NCBI GenBank assembly: GCA_002319915.1
Contig: DCFQ01000041.1
Location: 18,912 to 60,733 of the forward strand
Source: Bacteroidales bacterium UBA1800
GTDB taxonomy: Bacteria > Bacteroidota > Bacteroidia > Bacteroidales > VadinHA17
Length of the DNA stretch: 41,822 bases
Direction: 5' to 3'
Below the pieces are notes generated by a model, which had not been told where the DNA came from, did not search any database, and worked only from the letters and a program-made list of their open reading frames with translations. Numbering within the stretch: the first letter of the stretch is position 1; each line of letters begins with the position of its first letter. Position numbers and translations under genes: made by a program. This document shows, one piece after another, positions 15,325 through 24,243 of this stretch.

Positions 15325-17139
15325 CTATTCTATTATTTTCTGCTCCCTGAGGAATTGTGTCATCCGCCTCAGTGTCGGCAGAAAATTCGGATTGGTCACC
15401 GGCCAGTCGCATGAATGGTCGGCATCCTTTACAGTGATCAGCTCGCAGGTATTTCCGGCCTCTTTCATAAGCCTGGTGAATTTTTCCGCGCAGGCATACG
15501 GAGTCGTCTGGTCAATTGTACCGTTTGAGATTATGACCGGGGGCCAGCCATACCTTATGTTGAGGATTGGTGAGAATTCCGGATGAAGGCTGAAGAATTC
15601 CGCCCCGAAACCTTCACCCAGCACCGGGTTATGCAGTACAAGGGCGTTGGGTTTTGAGCTTATGTTCCGGTCTTCTCCCTTCGCATCCCCGCCGTCGAGG
15701 AAGGTGCATGCCGCGATATGTCCTCCGGCTGATCCGCCTGCTACAATGATCTTTTCGGGATTAACACCCAGTTCTTTTGCATGGGCCCTCACATAACGAA
15801 CTGCCGATTTCGCGTCTTCAATGCACTCCAGGGGTGTCGTTCCGTGACGCGATTTAACACGATAGTCTGCTGTTATGCCTATAATTCCCTGGTCGCGGAA
15901 CCATGCGGCATTTGCAATCTGGTATTCCACCTGTCCGCCAACCCAGCCTCCCCCGGTGAAGTAAATGATAGCGGGCAGGGGATGAGTTGCCTTTTTGGCA
16001 GGGCGAAGGAGATACATATACATATCCTCCTGGGGCGCAGGCTTGTAGAGGATCTTTTCCGAAAGAGCCACAAGATTTGCTCCTGTAAGCCTGTAGCTCT
16101 CCTTAATTCCCCTGAGGGAAAGCACGGCATCATAACTCCATGAATCCTTCCACTCAATAATTGCCGAGTCGTTCCTGAAATTCATCGGAAGCCAGACATA
16201 TCTCGAGTCTTCGAGATTGGTCTTGTTCCAGCGGTCAGCCATGAAGATGATCTGGTCAGGATTACCGGCTACCGGCAGAACATATGTGCTTTGGGAATTG
16301 TAAGTTATGTCTCCCTGAGGGCCCCTGCACGGATTGTAAAGGTCTTTCCAGCTTCCCATGACAGAGTCGGCTGTGGCCAGCATTGCAGCGTTGGGTGACC
16401 ATCCGGTACAGCCTGATGTTATAAGGTAATATTTGCCGTTGTGCTTGAACATGGCAGGGGCTTCGCGGCTCTGACCGATGAAGATCCTTTTTTCAATTCC
16501 GGATGGCTTCAGGTAATCATCGGTTAAAAGACTGATGTGCATTGTTTCATTATTCTCCGATGAGAAGATATGATAAGCTTTCCCGTCATCATCCCGGAAA
16601 AGTGTCATATCACGGCTCATCTGCCCGTTGGGACGCATGCTGCCAAGGTATTTATAGGGTCCCTCCGGCCGGTCGCTGATTGCGACACCTGCCCGGGCGC
16701 ATTTGTAATCCTCACAGTCGATATGCAGCCACATAACAAATTTCCCGGTTGGCTCATTGTAAATGACTTTTGGCCGTTCCAGCACCTTGCTCGTGTGGAT
16801 ATCACTCGATGAGTCTTTCGTATCGGGAGCAAGGGCCACACCTTCGTACTTCCAGTCGTAAAGGTTTTCCGAGGAATAGCATGAAACTCCCCCGGCAGCA
16901 ACACGGTAGCACTCCCAGCCCTGGCCGGGTACAAGCCAGGTCTTTCCCTTCTTTATCTCTCCGAACCAGTAATATTTTCCATTGTGATGAAGGATCCCCC
17001 CGCTGTGTGCATTTATGATGTTCCCATTGACGTCTTTCCATAAAGCGAAAGGTGTGAATTTTTGCTGGCCGGATGCATGTTCTGCCGAAAAGCAGAAGGT
17101 CAGTAATGCGATTGATGCGATGGTTAATTTTAAATTCAT
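15325..17139 (-). CDS. Secreted bifunctional GH43-like glycosidase / alpha-beta hydrolase esterase
   Basis: A 604-residue protein with a signal peptide (cleavage near ASG-QQ, residue 25). Residues 30-365 look like a family 43 five-bladed propeller: NAHSGGILHHNGKYYWFGE, VSCYSSENLYDWKYEG, DMTLFRDDDGKAYHIFSS and EAPAMFKHNGKYYLITSG, similar to the galactan-type GH43 subgroup. From about 375 an alpha/beta hydrolase follows, with oxyanion region YFTGGGWVGG, nucleophile Ser470 in GGSAGG, Asp543 and His575 (DADHSCDW). The combination would remove acyl groups and cleave glycosidic bonds of the same decorated polysaccharide. It lies 69 bases downstream of the M28 fusion gene on the same strand, probably one operon. 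Exact substrate unknown. Confidence 0.86.
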   Translation of the reverse strand: MNLKLTIASIALLTFCFSAEHASGQQKFTPFALWKDVNGNIINAHSGGILHHNGKYYWFGEIKKGKTWLVPGQGWECYRVAAGGVSCYSSENLYDWKYEGVALAPDTKDSSSDIHTSKVLERPKVIYNEPTGKFVMWLHIDCEDYKCARAGVAISDRPEGPYKYLGSMRPNGQMSRDMTLFRDDDGKAYHIFSSENNETMHISLLTDDYLKPSGIEKRIFIGQSREAPAMFKHNGKYYLITSGCTGWSPNAAMLATADSVMGSWKDLYNPCRGPQGDITYNSQSTYVLPVAGNPDQIIFMADRWNKTNLEDSRYVWLPMNFRNDSAIIEWKDSWSYDAVLSLRGIKESYRLTGANLVALSEKILYKPAPQEDMYMYLLRPAKKATHPLPAIIYFTGGGWVGGQVEYQIANAAWFRDQGIIGITADYRVKSRHGTTPLECIEDAKSAVRYVRAHAKELGVNPEKIIVAGGSAGGHIAACTFLDGGDAKGEDRNISSKPNALVLHNPVLGEGFGAEFFSLHPEFSPILNIRYGWPPVIISNGTIDQTTPYACAEKFTRLMKEAGNTCELITVKDADHSCDWPVTNPNFLPTLRRMTQFLREQKIIE

Positions 17140-17208
17140 TCTGAGGCAGTTAAGATTTAATAAAGTCCTTTTCAGCCATTCGGAGATCCGAGAGATAACG
17201 GGCAGTTT

Positions 17209-20200
17209 TCAGTCCATCGTTGCCTTCCTGTGCGATTCAGACACGCTGCCGCCCTTGCCGTTGATTATGCTCCGGACGATGCTTTTTTTGTTCCCGTTCA
17301 GCCAGAAAATGATCTTATGGTGGATCTTGCCCTCGAGCGCTGCAGGAGTCTCGATTGCATTGTCGACGATAACCGGTGCGTCATAAAATACATTATAGAT
17401 CCCGAGGCCCCAGGCCTCATGGTTTGCTACTTTATCCGACACCTTGTAAGAAGCGTATCCATTTATGCCGTCGTGCTTCCATGTCTCCGCAGAAGGAGGA
17501 TCGTAAGGCATTTCACTCTGGTAAAAATATACTCTTCCGTTGTTCCCGTTCCAAAGGGTCTGGTACTCCTGGAAATGTTCATTGAAAAGGCCGTATATCG
17601 TGACATTGTCCCCGTTTACCACAAGCCCGTTGGCACACCTGTTCTTTTCCCAGCCCACCCCTTTTCCATGATCGGCTCTCCATATCCAGGTATGGTCGAT
17701 GCAAACATCATTGCTGTTGATCTCCATGCACCTGCCTGCAGTGCCCTCGAAGGGCCCGCCAACCCTGAAGAATATGTCATACAGGAACACCGGGTCATTG
17801 ACGTGGTAGTTCCGGGAACCTGGCTCTCCGACAACGAACAGTTTCTCGGAGAAAGTCTTTGAAGCATCGATGGTGATACCGGAAATTATCACCCCATTGA
17901 CGTCTGAGATCTCCAGGGCCGGAGTTCCGTTCACCGGTATGAGTGACGCAAAGCCAGTCCCGATGACCAGTGTCCCGGCATTTTTCACCTTGAGGCTTTG
18001 GTCCAGGAAATACCTGCCGGGTGTCAGCAGGATATTCTTTCCTTCCTGCAAGGCCTTGTTAATATCTGAAGCAATGCCGGCCCCGGGTTTTGCAATGTAG
18101 AACTTATCCATTCGGATCGTTCTTTCCACCTCGCTCCCGGTGGTCCAACCTGGTCCGGAGCTGTTTTGCCTTATTCCGGGGATTTCAACCTTAAACCCTT
18201 CTTCATCAATTGCCAGGAATGGTTTTTCCCTTATTAAAGGCGTTTTGCCGATAACGGTGTAAGGTTTTTCAGGCCAGTTCTCTGCCGGGGCCTGCGGGAC
18301 CCCGACGAACATCATGTTCCAGTTGCCGCCGGCCCATCTTCTCATGTCAGTATTCCTGGTGAACCACTGCTGCTGCGGACCGCATGAAACGGTCCCGTCG
18401 ACTTTTGAATCAGAAAGGAATCCGCCGCTGGCATAGCCTTTATCGAATAGATTCAGGTTGCCTTTTATATGGACCCTTCTCAGTGGTGCCGCCTGTGAAA
18501 CTCCCCACACCATTGCAGAGTCTGCCGGCGGGATTACGGTAAGGTTCTCGGCTGAACGCCAGAAGTTTGTCAGCACGCTGTTCCAGTGTTTTGTGTTCGA
18601 TCTCACGGTTCCCTCGATCACGACATCTTCGGGCGAATCCCCAAGCCCGATAACCTGCATATAGTAATCAACTTTTATATCGAGCTGGTATCTCCCCGGC
18701 CTGAACATGAAGGCATACCGGCCGGTGCTGAATTCACTGCTGTCGGTCGATTGCCTGGCAAATACTGAATCGATCACATTCTGGATCATTTTCATATCCA
18801 TTCCCGGATCGAAGACAAAAACATTACCGCCCAGCGATTTATTGATCATGCCGCCTGGATCATGGGTTTTCAGGGGATCACCGCTTTCCCCGGAAGAAAG
18901 GTCCATTAAATACCGTGCCAGCCGGGAAATGAAAGTTGCATCCGTTTCGATCTGCTGTTGTGCTTCATCCCAGTTATTCTGTTCGATCGCCTCGCGGATG
19001 CCGGGTAGTGTCTTGACATCATAACCGGTATAGAGCCCCGGGGCATAAATGGTATGCTTGTACCAGGGCCTCCGCGGCAGACCGGATTCGTTTAACAATT
19101 GCTGCTCAGCCCTGAAGAGCGATTGGTTGAATGCTTCCCCGGCCCAGTCCTCCCTGATATTTTTGCGATAAGCAGCATTGAGGCTGTCGGTGCTTTTCTC
19201 CAGCTGGTGCAACGCATTCTGCAGAGGTGAAAAATCGAGGTAGGGGACTTCAGGTTTCACATCCGGAAGGTTGTACCCTTTCGTCGGGTCTTCACCGATC
19301 TTATAGCCATTTGATCTTATGATGAGGTTTTCGAGATCATTCTTTTCACGGCTCGACTTCAGCAGCGACTCGAGTTCCTTCGAATAGGAATCGATGGTCC
19401 TGTAAAGATGAGTAAAATCGAAAGGCAGGAGGTCGGCGCCTGCCATCCTGAGGACCATCCGTCCGGCTGTTTGAGCGAGTATTACCCCATACCGGCATGA
19501 CGGGTCCTTGAATCTTTCAAACATGCTGTAGGAATCGTAGATGGAATGATAATCCCCGCTTGCATCCTCTCCCCCGTATCCCAGGTTTATCGAGGGAATC
19601 CCAGCATGCTGGATGAATGAAGAAAAGTCAGATCCTGAACCGAGGGCTTCGAGGGTGAGTTCCCGTTCATTCCAGATCTTTCTCTTTGCTTCGGTGTTCC
19701 CCGCAGATATTGCCTCAACGGCTTTTCTTCTTTCGAATACACTCACGTTCGTTTCCGGGTCGGTTACCTGTTTTGCCACCTCATCCATGAACGGCTCGAG
19801 GGCCTGCGATCCCTGGGCATAAAGGAATCCCCGGCCATTGCTGTCGGAGTTGATATAGATGACCGCCTTGTTCTTCAACTCGGCCTCATGATCCTCCACC
19901 CATTCGGTTGATCCCAGCAGGCCCGGCTCCTCTCCGTCCCATGCGCAATAAACAAGGGTCCTGTCAGGCCGCCAGCCCGATTTAAGCAGCTCGCCGAACG
20001 ACCTTGCTTCCTCGAGCATTGCTGCCAGTCCGCTTATAGGATCGGCTGCGCCGAAGACCCAGGCATCATGATGGTTCCCGCGGATGATCCATTCATCAGG
20101 GTACTTTGAACCGCTGATTTTAGCAACCACATCATAGCAAGGCACAATCTCCCAGTCGAATGAGAGTTTCAGGTGAACCGTCGTTTTCCCGGGTCCTGTA

Positions 20201-21105
20201 TGGATTGCGAATGGCAGGCCGCCGTGCCAGTCAGCGGGAACACAGGGTCCTCCAAGGGCTTCGAGCAGGGGGGCGGCATCATGATAGCCGATTGGCAGGA
20301 CAGGTATTTTTAGAAGGCTCCCGGCTTCTGACCTGTCGAGCCTTTTTGCGTCTTTCCGGGCACCTGTACCGGGGGTCAGCGGATCACCGGGATAAATGGG
20401 CATGTCAATTATTGAACCCCTCTGGACCTCATACTCATTCCTGAAAGATCCCTTCGGGTAAACATCCCCCTGGAAATAGCCGTCATCGGTGGGATCGCTG
20501 TAAATAATGCAGCCTATTGCTCCGTGTTCCTGTGCCACTTTGGGTTTTATTCCCCTCCAGCTGCGACCATACTTTGCTATAACGATCTTGCCTTTTACGT
20601 CGATACCCATTTTATGAAGCACTTCATAATCCTCCGGCAGCCCGTAGTTCACGTTCACCAGTTCTGCCGTAACATCCCCGTCGGCACTGTAGGCGTTGAA
20701 TGTCGGGAGCTGCCCGGGCAGGCCCGAGGTCGCATCTTCCTTTATTGCCGGCTCTTTTAATCCTGCTTTGAAGTGAACGGGGGAAGTCATTTCCAGGATC
20801 CTGGTCACGGGTGTTGGGAAGAGCACATAGTAGGTTTCTATTTTTGCGTCCCATCCCCAGCTTTTGAAGAGGCTGAGAATATACTCAGCATTCTCTTTGT
20901 CTCCCGGAGAACCGATATGGTGGGGCTTGGCGGAAAGCTTCCTGATCGTTTCAGTGATAACACTGTTGTTAAGGTTACCGTCGAAAGCTGATTCAAGGCG
21001 GAGTTCCTTTTCTTTATTCTTTTCAAAGAACCCCAATATATTCGGCTGGGCAAGCGAAGATTGGACAATGGCTACCAGTATGACAATGATCAAGATTTTT
21101 TTCAT
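17209..21105 (-). CDS. Secreted M28 peptidase (glutamate carboxypeptidase II-like) fused to a right-handed beta-helix domain
   Basis: A 1298-residue protein; the start at 21105 gives a signal peptide (MKKILIIVILVAIVQSSLAQ). Residues 40-735 match the GCPII/transferrin-receptor layout: peptidase core with an inserted PA domain (about 125-325) and a C-terminal dimerisation helix bundle. The two-zinc site is complete: His345, Asp355, Glu392 (base) and Glu393, Asp421, His520. From about 755 a second module of some 540 residues begins, with repeated short strands (NLTVIPPADSAMVWGVSQAAPLRR, ILLTPGRYFLDQSLKV, NGVIISGITID, CIDHTWIWRADHGKGVGW, NGLVVNGDNVTIYGLFNEH) typical of pectin-lyase-like beta-helices. 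One open frame, no internal stop. It may act on glycopeptides or a glycan-peptide matrix; this is inference. Confidence 0.85.
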   Translation of the reverse strand: MKKILIIVILVAIVQSSLAQPNILGFFEKNKEKELRLESAFDGNLNNSVITETIRKLSAKPHHIGSPGDKENAEYILSLFKSWGWDAKIETYYVLFPTPVTRILEMTSPVHFKAGLKEPAIKEDATSGLPGQLPTFNAYSADGDVTAELVNVNYGLPEDYEVLHKMGIDVKGKIVIAKYGRSWRGIKPKVAQEHGAIGCIIYSDPTDDGYFQGDVYPKGSFRNEYEVQRGSIIDMPIYPGDPLTPGTGARKDAKRLDRSEAGSLLKIPVLPIGYHDAAPLLEALGGPCVPADWHGGLPFAIHTGPGKTTVHLKLSFDWEIVPCYDVVAKISGSKYPDEWIIRGNHHDAWVFGAADPISGLAAMLEEARSFGELLKSGWRPDRTLVYCAWDGEEPGLLGSTEWVEDHEAELKNKAVIYINSDSNGRGFLYAQGSQALEPFMDEVAKQVTDPETNVSVFERRKAVEAISAGNTEAKRKIWNERELTLEALGSGSDFSSFIQHAGIPSINLGYGGEDASGDYHSIYDSYSMFERFKDPSCRYGVILAQTAGRMVLRMAGADLLPFDFTHLYRTIDSYSKELESLLKSSREKNDLENLIIRSNGYKIGEDPTKGYNLPDVKPEVPYLDFSPLQNALHQLEKSTDSLNAAYRKNIREDWAGEAFNQSLFRAEQQLLNESGLPRRPWYKHTIYAPGLYTGYDVKTLPGIREAIEQNNWDEAQQQIETDATFISRLARYLMDLSSGESGDPLKTHDPGGMINKSLGGNVFVFDPGMDMKMIQNVIDSVFARQSTDSSEFSTGRYAFMFRPGRYQLDIKVDYYMQVIGLGDSPEDVVIEGTVRSNTKHWNSVLTNFWRSAENLTVIPPADSAMVWGVSQAAPLRRVHIKGNLNLFDKGYASGGFLSDSKVDGTVSCGPQQQWFTRNTDMRRWAGGNWNMMFVGVPQAPAENWPEKPYTVIGKTPLIREKPFLAIDEEGFKVEIPGIRQNSSGPGWTTGSEVERTIRMDKFYIAKPGAGIASDINKALQEGKNILLTPGRYFLDQSLKVKNAGTLVIGTGFASLIPVNGTPALEISDVNGVIISGITIDASKTFSEKLFVVGEPGSRNYHVNDPVFLYDIFFRVGGPFEGTAGRCMEINSNDVCIDHTWIWRADHGKGVGWEKNRCANGLVVNGDNVTIYGLFNEHFQEYQTLWNGNNGRVYFYQSEMPYDPPSAETWKHDGINGYASYKVSDKVANHEAWGLGIYNVFYDAPVIVDNAIETPAALEGKIHHKIIFWLNGNKKSIVRSIINGKGGSVSESHRKATMD

Positions 21106-21465
21106 TCCCTGAGATTTAAAATATTTAATGCGGTCCCTGTTCGTGGTCCTATAGGGCACAGCAGCATATTATTTTTAAGGTAAAGCAGGTGCTACCGGTG
21201 TTCCGCACACTTTTCAAAATTTAAATGTATACAATATTTCAAATTTGTGATCATGTTAGTTAAATCTGGTTAAAGAGAAATTTTTTTTCAGTACTTCCCA
21301 TTTCCCAAGTTTGAATGGCAGGGCCATTTTCCGTGGTATGGTCCTACCCAGTGCGGATTTGCCCCTATTCCGGCTTTTTACCTTTTCTCTGCCCGCCTTT
21401 TAAGAATAATTGATTCTATTTTCTATCTTTCGATAAATATCGATTTACCAAATAAGACCGGGAAA
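21106..21465. other. Divergent intergenic region
   Basis: About 360 AT-rich bases between the divergent M28-fusion operon and the secreted hydrolase gene; it should carry both promoters. No full TTTG/TAnnTTTG pair was found on either strand. A small dyad TCGATA-AA-TATCGA lies at 21430-21443, 23 bases before the hydrolase start. No gene seen. Confidence 0.5.
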
Positions 21466-22908
21466 ATGGAAAATGATAAAAGGCTGCAGGGGAATGCCGG
21501 GATCTGGAGTTTGATCTCTTTTAAATGGTTATTTTCGGCTATAGTTTTAATAATGCCAATCAATGTCTCTTCACAGGGATTGAATATAAATGACCTGAAG
21601 GGAATATGGGTGGGCAATTTGGAGATACAGGGCGCAGCCTCACTCAGGATGGGGATAGTCGTAAATGATGACGGCAAAGCTGCTCTGAATATTATTGATC
21701 AGCTGACAGGCAATATCCCGGTTGATGAAATCGGTCTCCGGGGTGACAGCGTATTTTTCAGGCTGAAGGGCCTGGGAATAACCATAGCCGGAAAGACTGA
21801 TAATGAAATGAACAGGATATCGTCGGTCTTCCTTCAGCACGATGGTTCATTCCCGGTAGTGTTTTTAAGGAGTAGCGAACTGCCAAAGCTTAATCGTCCC
21901 CAGGAACCCAAACCGCCTTTTCCATATATGTGTGAGGATGTCAGCTGTATAAATGAAAAGGCGGGCATAAGGCTTGCCGGGACACTCACTATTCCAAAAT
22001 CGGATCATAAAGTACCATGTGCAATACTCATAACGGGATCGGGTCAGCAGAGGCGGGATGAAGATGTTGCCGGTCATAAGCCATTTCTTGTAATTGCTGA
22101 TTACCTCAGCAGGAACGGCATAGCTGTGTTAAGGCTGGATGACAGAGGCACAGGAGGTTCGACGGGTAATTTCGACAGGGCCACAACGGGCGATTTTGCC
22201 GGCGATATCATGGCCGCAACCGGATATCTGAAAAAGCGTGGGGAGATTGACGGGAACAGGATCGGGTTAATCGGGCACAGTGAAGGTGCTTCTGTAGGGG
22301 CAATCGTGGCATCGGAGTCACAATCTGCGGCTTTTCTCATAACACTTTCCGGCCCGTGCTCAAATTTTGAGGATATCGTTATCTCTCAAATTCTGGACCA
22401 ATTGAGACTGGGAAACACTCCTGAAAATGATATTGAACTCCAGAAGATCTGGCGGAAAAGAATTTACGGGATCATATCTGAACCAACCGACTCGGCAACT
22501 GCTGGCCGTAACCTTTGGAAGGCATACTACAGCCTTACCGAAGATGAAAAAAAGAGAATTGGCTGGCCGGAAGGGAGAATGAAAGCCACCATACCAGTCA
22601 TACTGAATCCCTGGTGGCGCTTCGAGATGGCCCTTGATATAAAAAGTATTTATAAAAATATCCAATGTCCGGTCCTGGCCTTGTACGGCTCAAAAGACAC
22701 ACAGGTCAATCCCGGAGAAAACAGCAGTGAGGTTGATAAATCCCTGAAAGAAGGCGGTAACAAAGAATTCACTGTCAGGATACTGCCAGGTCTTAATCAT
22801 CTGTTTCAAACCGCTGGAACAGGCTCCGAATATGAATATGCACAGATTGAAGAGACAATATCACCAGCCGTACTGACACTGATCGGCTCGTGGATAAATT
22901 CAAGGTAA
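21466..22908 (+). CDS. Secreted alpha/beta hydrolase (serine hydrolase)
   Basis: A 480-residue protein with an N-terminal signal (hydrophobic core FKWLFSAIVLIMPINVSS). Residues 40-150 form a beta-rich N-terminal domain (IWVGNLEIQGAASLRMGIVV), common ahead of such hydrolases in Bacteroidota. The alpha/beta hydrolase domain has the oxyanion region LITGSGQQRRDED, nucleophile Ser272 in GHSEG, Asp411 (YGSKDTQV) and His445 (LPGLNHLFQ). It is probably an esterase; peptidase activity of the S9 type is less likely because the propeller is absent. The stop is 47 bases before the first DUF4249 gene, suggesting co-transcription. Confidence 0.85.
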   Translation: MENDKRLQGNAGIWSLISFKWLFSAIVLIMPINVSSQGLNINDLKGIWVGNLEIQGAASLRMGIVVNDDGKAALNIIDQLTGNIPVDEIGLRGDSVFFRLKGLGITIAGKTDNEMNRISSVFLQHDGSFPVVFLRSSELPKLNRPQEPKPPFPYMCEDVSCINEKAGIRLAGTLTIPKSDHKVPCAILITGSGQQRRDEDVAGHKPFLVIADYLSRNGIAVLRLDDRGTGGSTGNFDRATTGDFAGDIMAATGYLKKRGEIDGNRIGLIGHSEGASVGAIVASESQSAAFLITLSGPCSNFEDIVISQILDQLRLGNTPENDIELQKIWRKRIYGIISEPTDSATAGRNLWKAYYSLTEDEKKRIGWPEGRMKATIPVILNPWWRFEMALDIKSIYKNIQCPVLALYGSKDTQVNPGENSSEVDKSLKEGGNKEFTVRILPGLNHLFQTAGTGSEYEYAQIEETISPAVLTLIGSWINSR

Positions 22909-22955
22909 CGGAAGCCGGGGATAATTTTCAATCAGATATTGGACTCTCACGCATC

Positions 22956-24212
22956 ATGAGCACGTTTAAGAAGATATTGGCATATTTAACATTGGTCATT
23001 GCGGCTTCATGCATTGATCCGTACGTTCCGAACCTTAAGAACTTCAAGTCGCTTCTGGTAGTCGAGGGATTGATAACCAACGAGGACAGAACATATGAGA
23101 TACGCCTGGGCCGCACATACAACCATTCTGATTCGGTACCCGTGATGATCGATGATGCGGTTGTATTCATTTCGGATGATGAAGGGACAAGATCAGCTAC
23201 GGTAAATACCGGGAACGGCATCTACAGGACCGACAGCACCCTGTTCAGGGGAATGGCCGGCAGGAAGTATACCCTTCACATTATCCTGCCCGACGGGAAT
23301 GAATACAATTCGGACGAATGCCCCCTCTTACCGGTTCCAGGGATCGATTCGCTCTTTTACGAAAAGGGGGAGGAGTTCACGGGCGATCCCGGGCAGCTTT
23401 ATACCGGGTTGAAAATCATGCTGAACAGTTCAGATATCTCCGGCTCCAGGCAATACCTGCGCTGGACATACAACGAAGACTGGAAGTTCATCATTCCTTC
23501 CCCGGCCAGGTACACCTATGCCCAGGTCAATGAAAACACATTTTACTTTGAATCAGAGGTCCCCGGGCAGCCTTCGGATTGCTGGAAAAGGAATGAATTC
23601 AGTGGCATAAACATCAGTACAATTTCAGCAGACCAGGGGAACCGGGTCAACCGCCAGGAGATAGTGTTCATCGCTCCTGACCTGACTGACAGGCTGACCC
23701 GGGAATACAGCATACTTGTAACCCAGTATTCAGTTTCGGAGAAGGAATACAATTTCTGGAAAATGCTCAGGCAGGTGCAGGAGCCAAGCGGCGACATTTT
23801 TGGCTCGCAGCCTTACCCAAACATCAGCAATGTCCATAATGTAAATAACCCGGGTGAAGAGATCCTTGGCTATTTTGAAGTGTCGGCTGCAGTCCGGAAG
23901 AGGATCTTTATAACCGCAAATGAGCTCTTGTCCCTGAAACTGCCCTTTTACCATTCCGAATGCAAAGAGATACGCCTCTCTCCTAATGACTGGACAGTCG
24001 GGATCCCGCCTACATGGAATGAGATATATCATAGCTGGGTCGACTTACAGCACTACCGGTTTGTAGGACCTGTAGTAACAGATCCAACTCTTCTTCCCGG
24101 CCTGATCACGTCCGATCAGCTTGTAAAGCTTCTCTTTACTACTGATGAGTGTGCTGTTTGTGAAGTATCAGGCTCTCCCCGCAAACCAGATTTCTGGATC
24201 GATCTTGAATGA
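22956..24212 (+). CDS. DUF4249 lipoprotein, copy 1
   Basis: A 418-residue lipoprotein (signal MSTFKKILAYLTLVIAASC, Cys19). The mature start (IDPYVPNLKNFKSLLVVEGLITNE) and strands such as YEIRLGRTYNHSDS and GRKYTLHIILPDG are characteristic of DUF4249, predicted beta-sandwich lipoproteins usually encoded beside a TonB-dependent receptor. The start at 22956 is preferred over a GTG at 22890 because it gives a lipoprotein signal equal in length to that of the paralogue. Likely surface-exposed substrate-binding partner of an outer-membrane receptor that is not in this window. Confidence 0.88.
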   Translation: MSTFKKILAYLTLVIAASCIDPYVPNLKNFKSLLVVEGLITNEDRTYEIRLGRTYNHSDSVPVMIDDAVVFISDDEGTRSATVNTGNGIYRTDSTLFRGMAGRKYTLHIILPDGNEYNSDECPLLPVPGIDSLFYEKGEEFTGDPGQLYTGLKIMLNSSDISGSRQYLRWTYNEDWKFIIPSPARYTYAQVNENTFYFESEVPGQPSDCWKRNEFSGINISTISADQGNRVNRQEIVFIAPDLTDRLTREYSILVTQYSVSEKEYNFWKMLRQVQEPSGDIFGSQPYPNISNVHNVNNPGEEILGYFEVSAAVRKRIFITANELLSLKLPFYHSECKEIRLSPNDWTVGIPPTWNEIYHSWVDLQHYRFVGPVVTDPTLLPGLITSDQLVKLLFTTDECAVCEVSGSPRKPDFWIDLE

Positions 24213-24243
24213 AGCAGAGCCAATGAAAATCCCAATATGGATA

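Noticed and set aside
17230..17862. Plus-strand open frame of 210 codons inside the M28-fusion gene
   Set aside because: It is antisense to a strongly supported coding region, and its length reflects the codon bias of that gene.
17209..21105. Fusion as a frameshift or read-through artefact
   Set aside because: One continuous frame with no stop between modules and normal linker composition; an assembly join cannot be excluded and is listed as a check.
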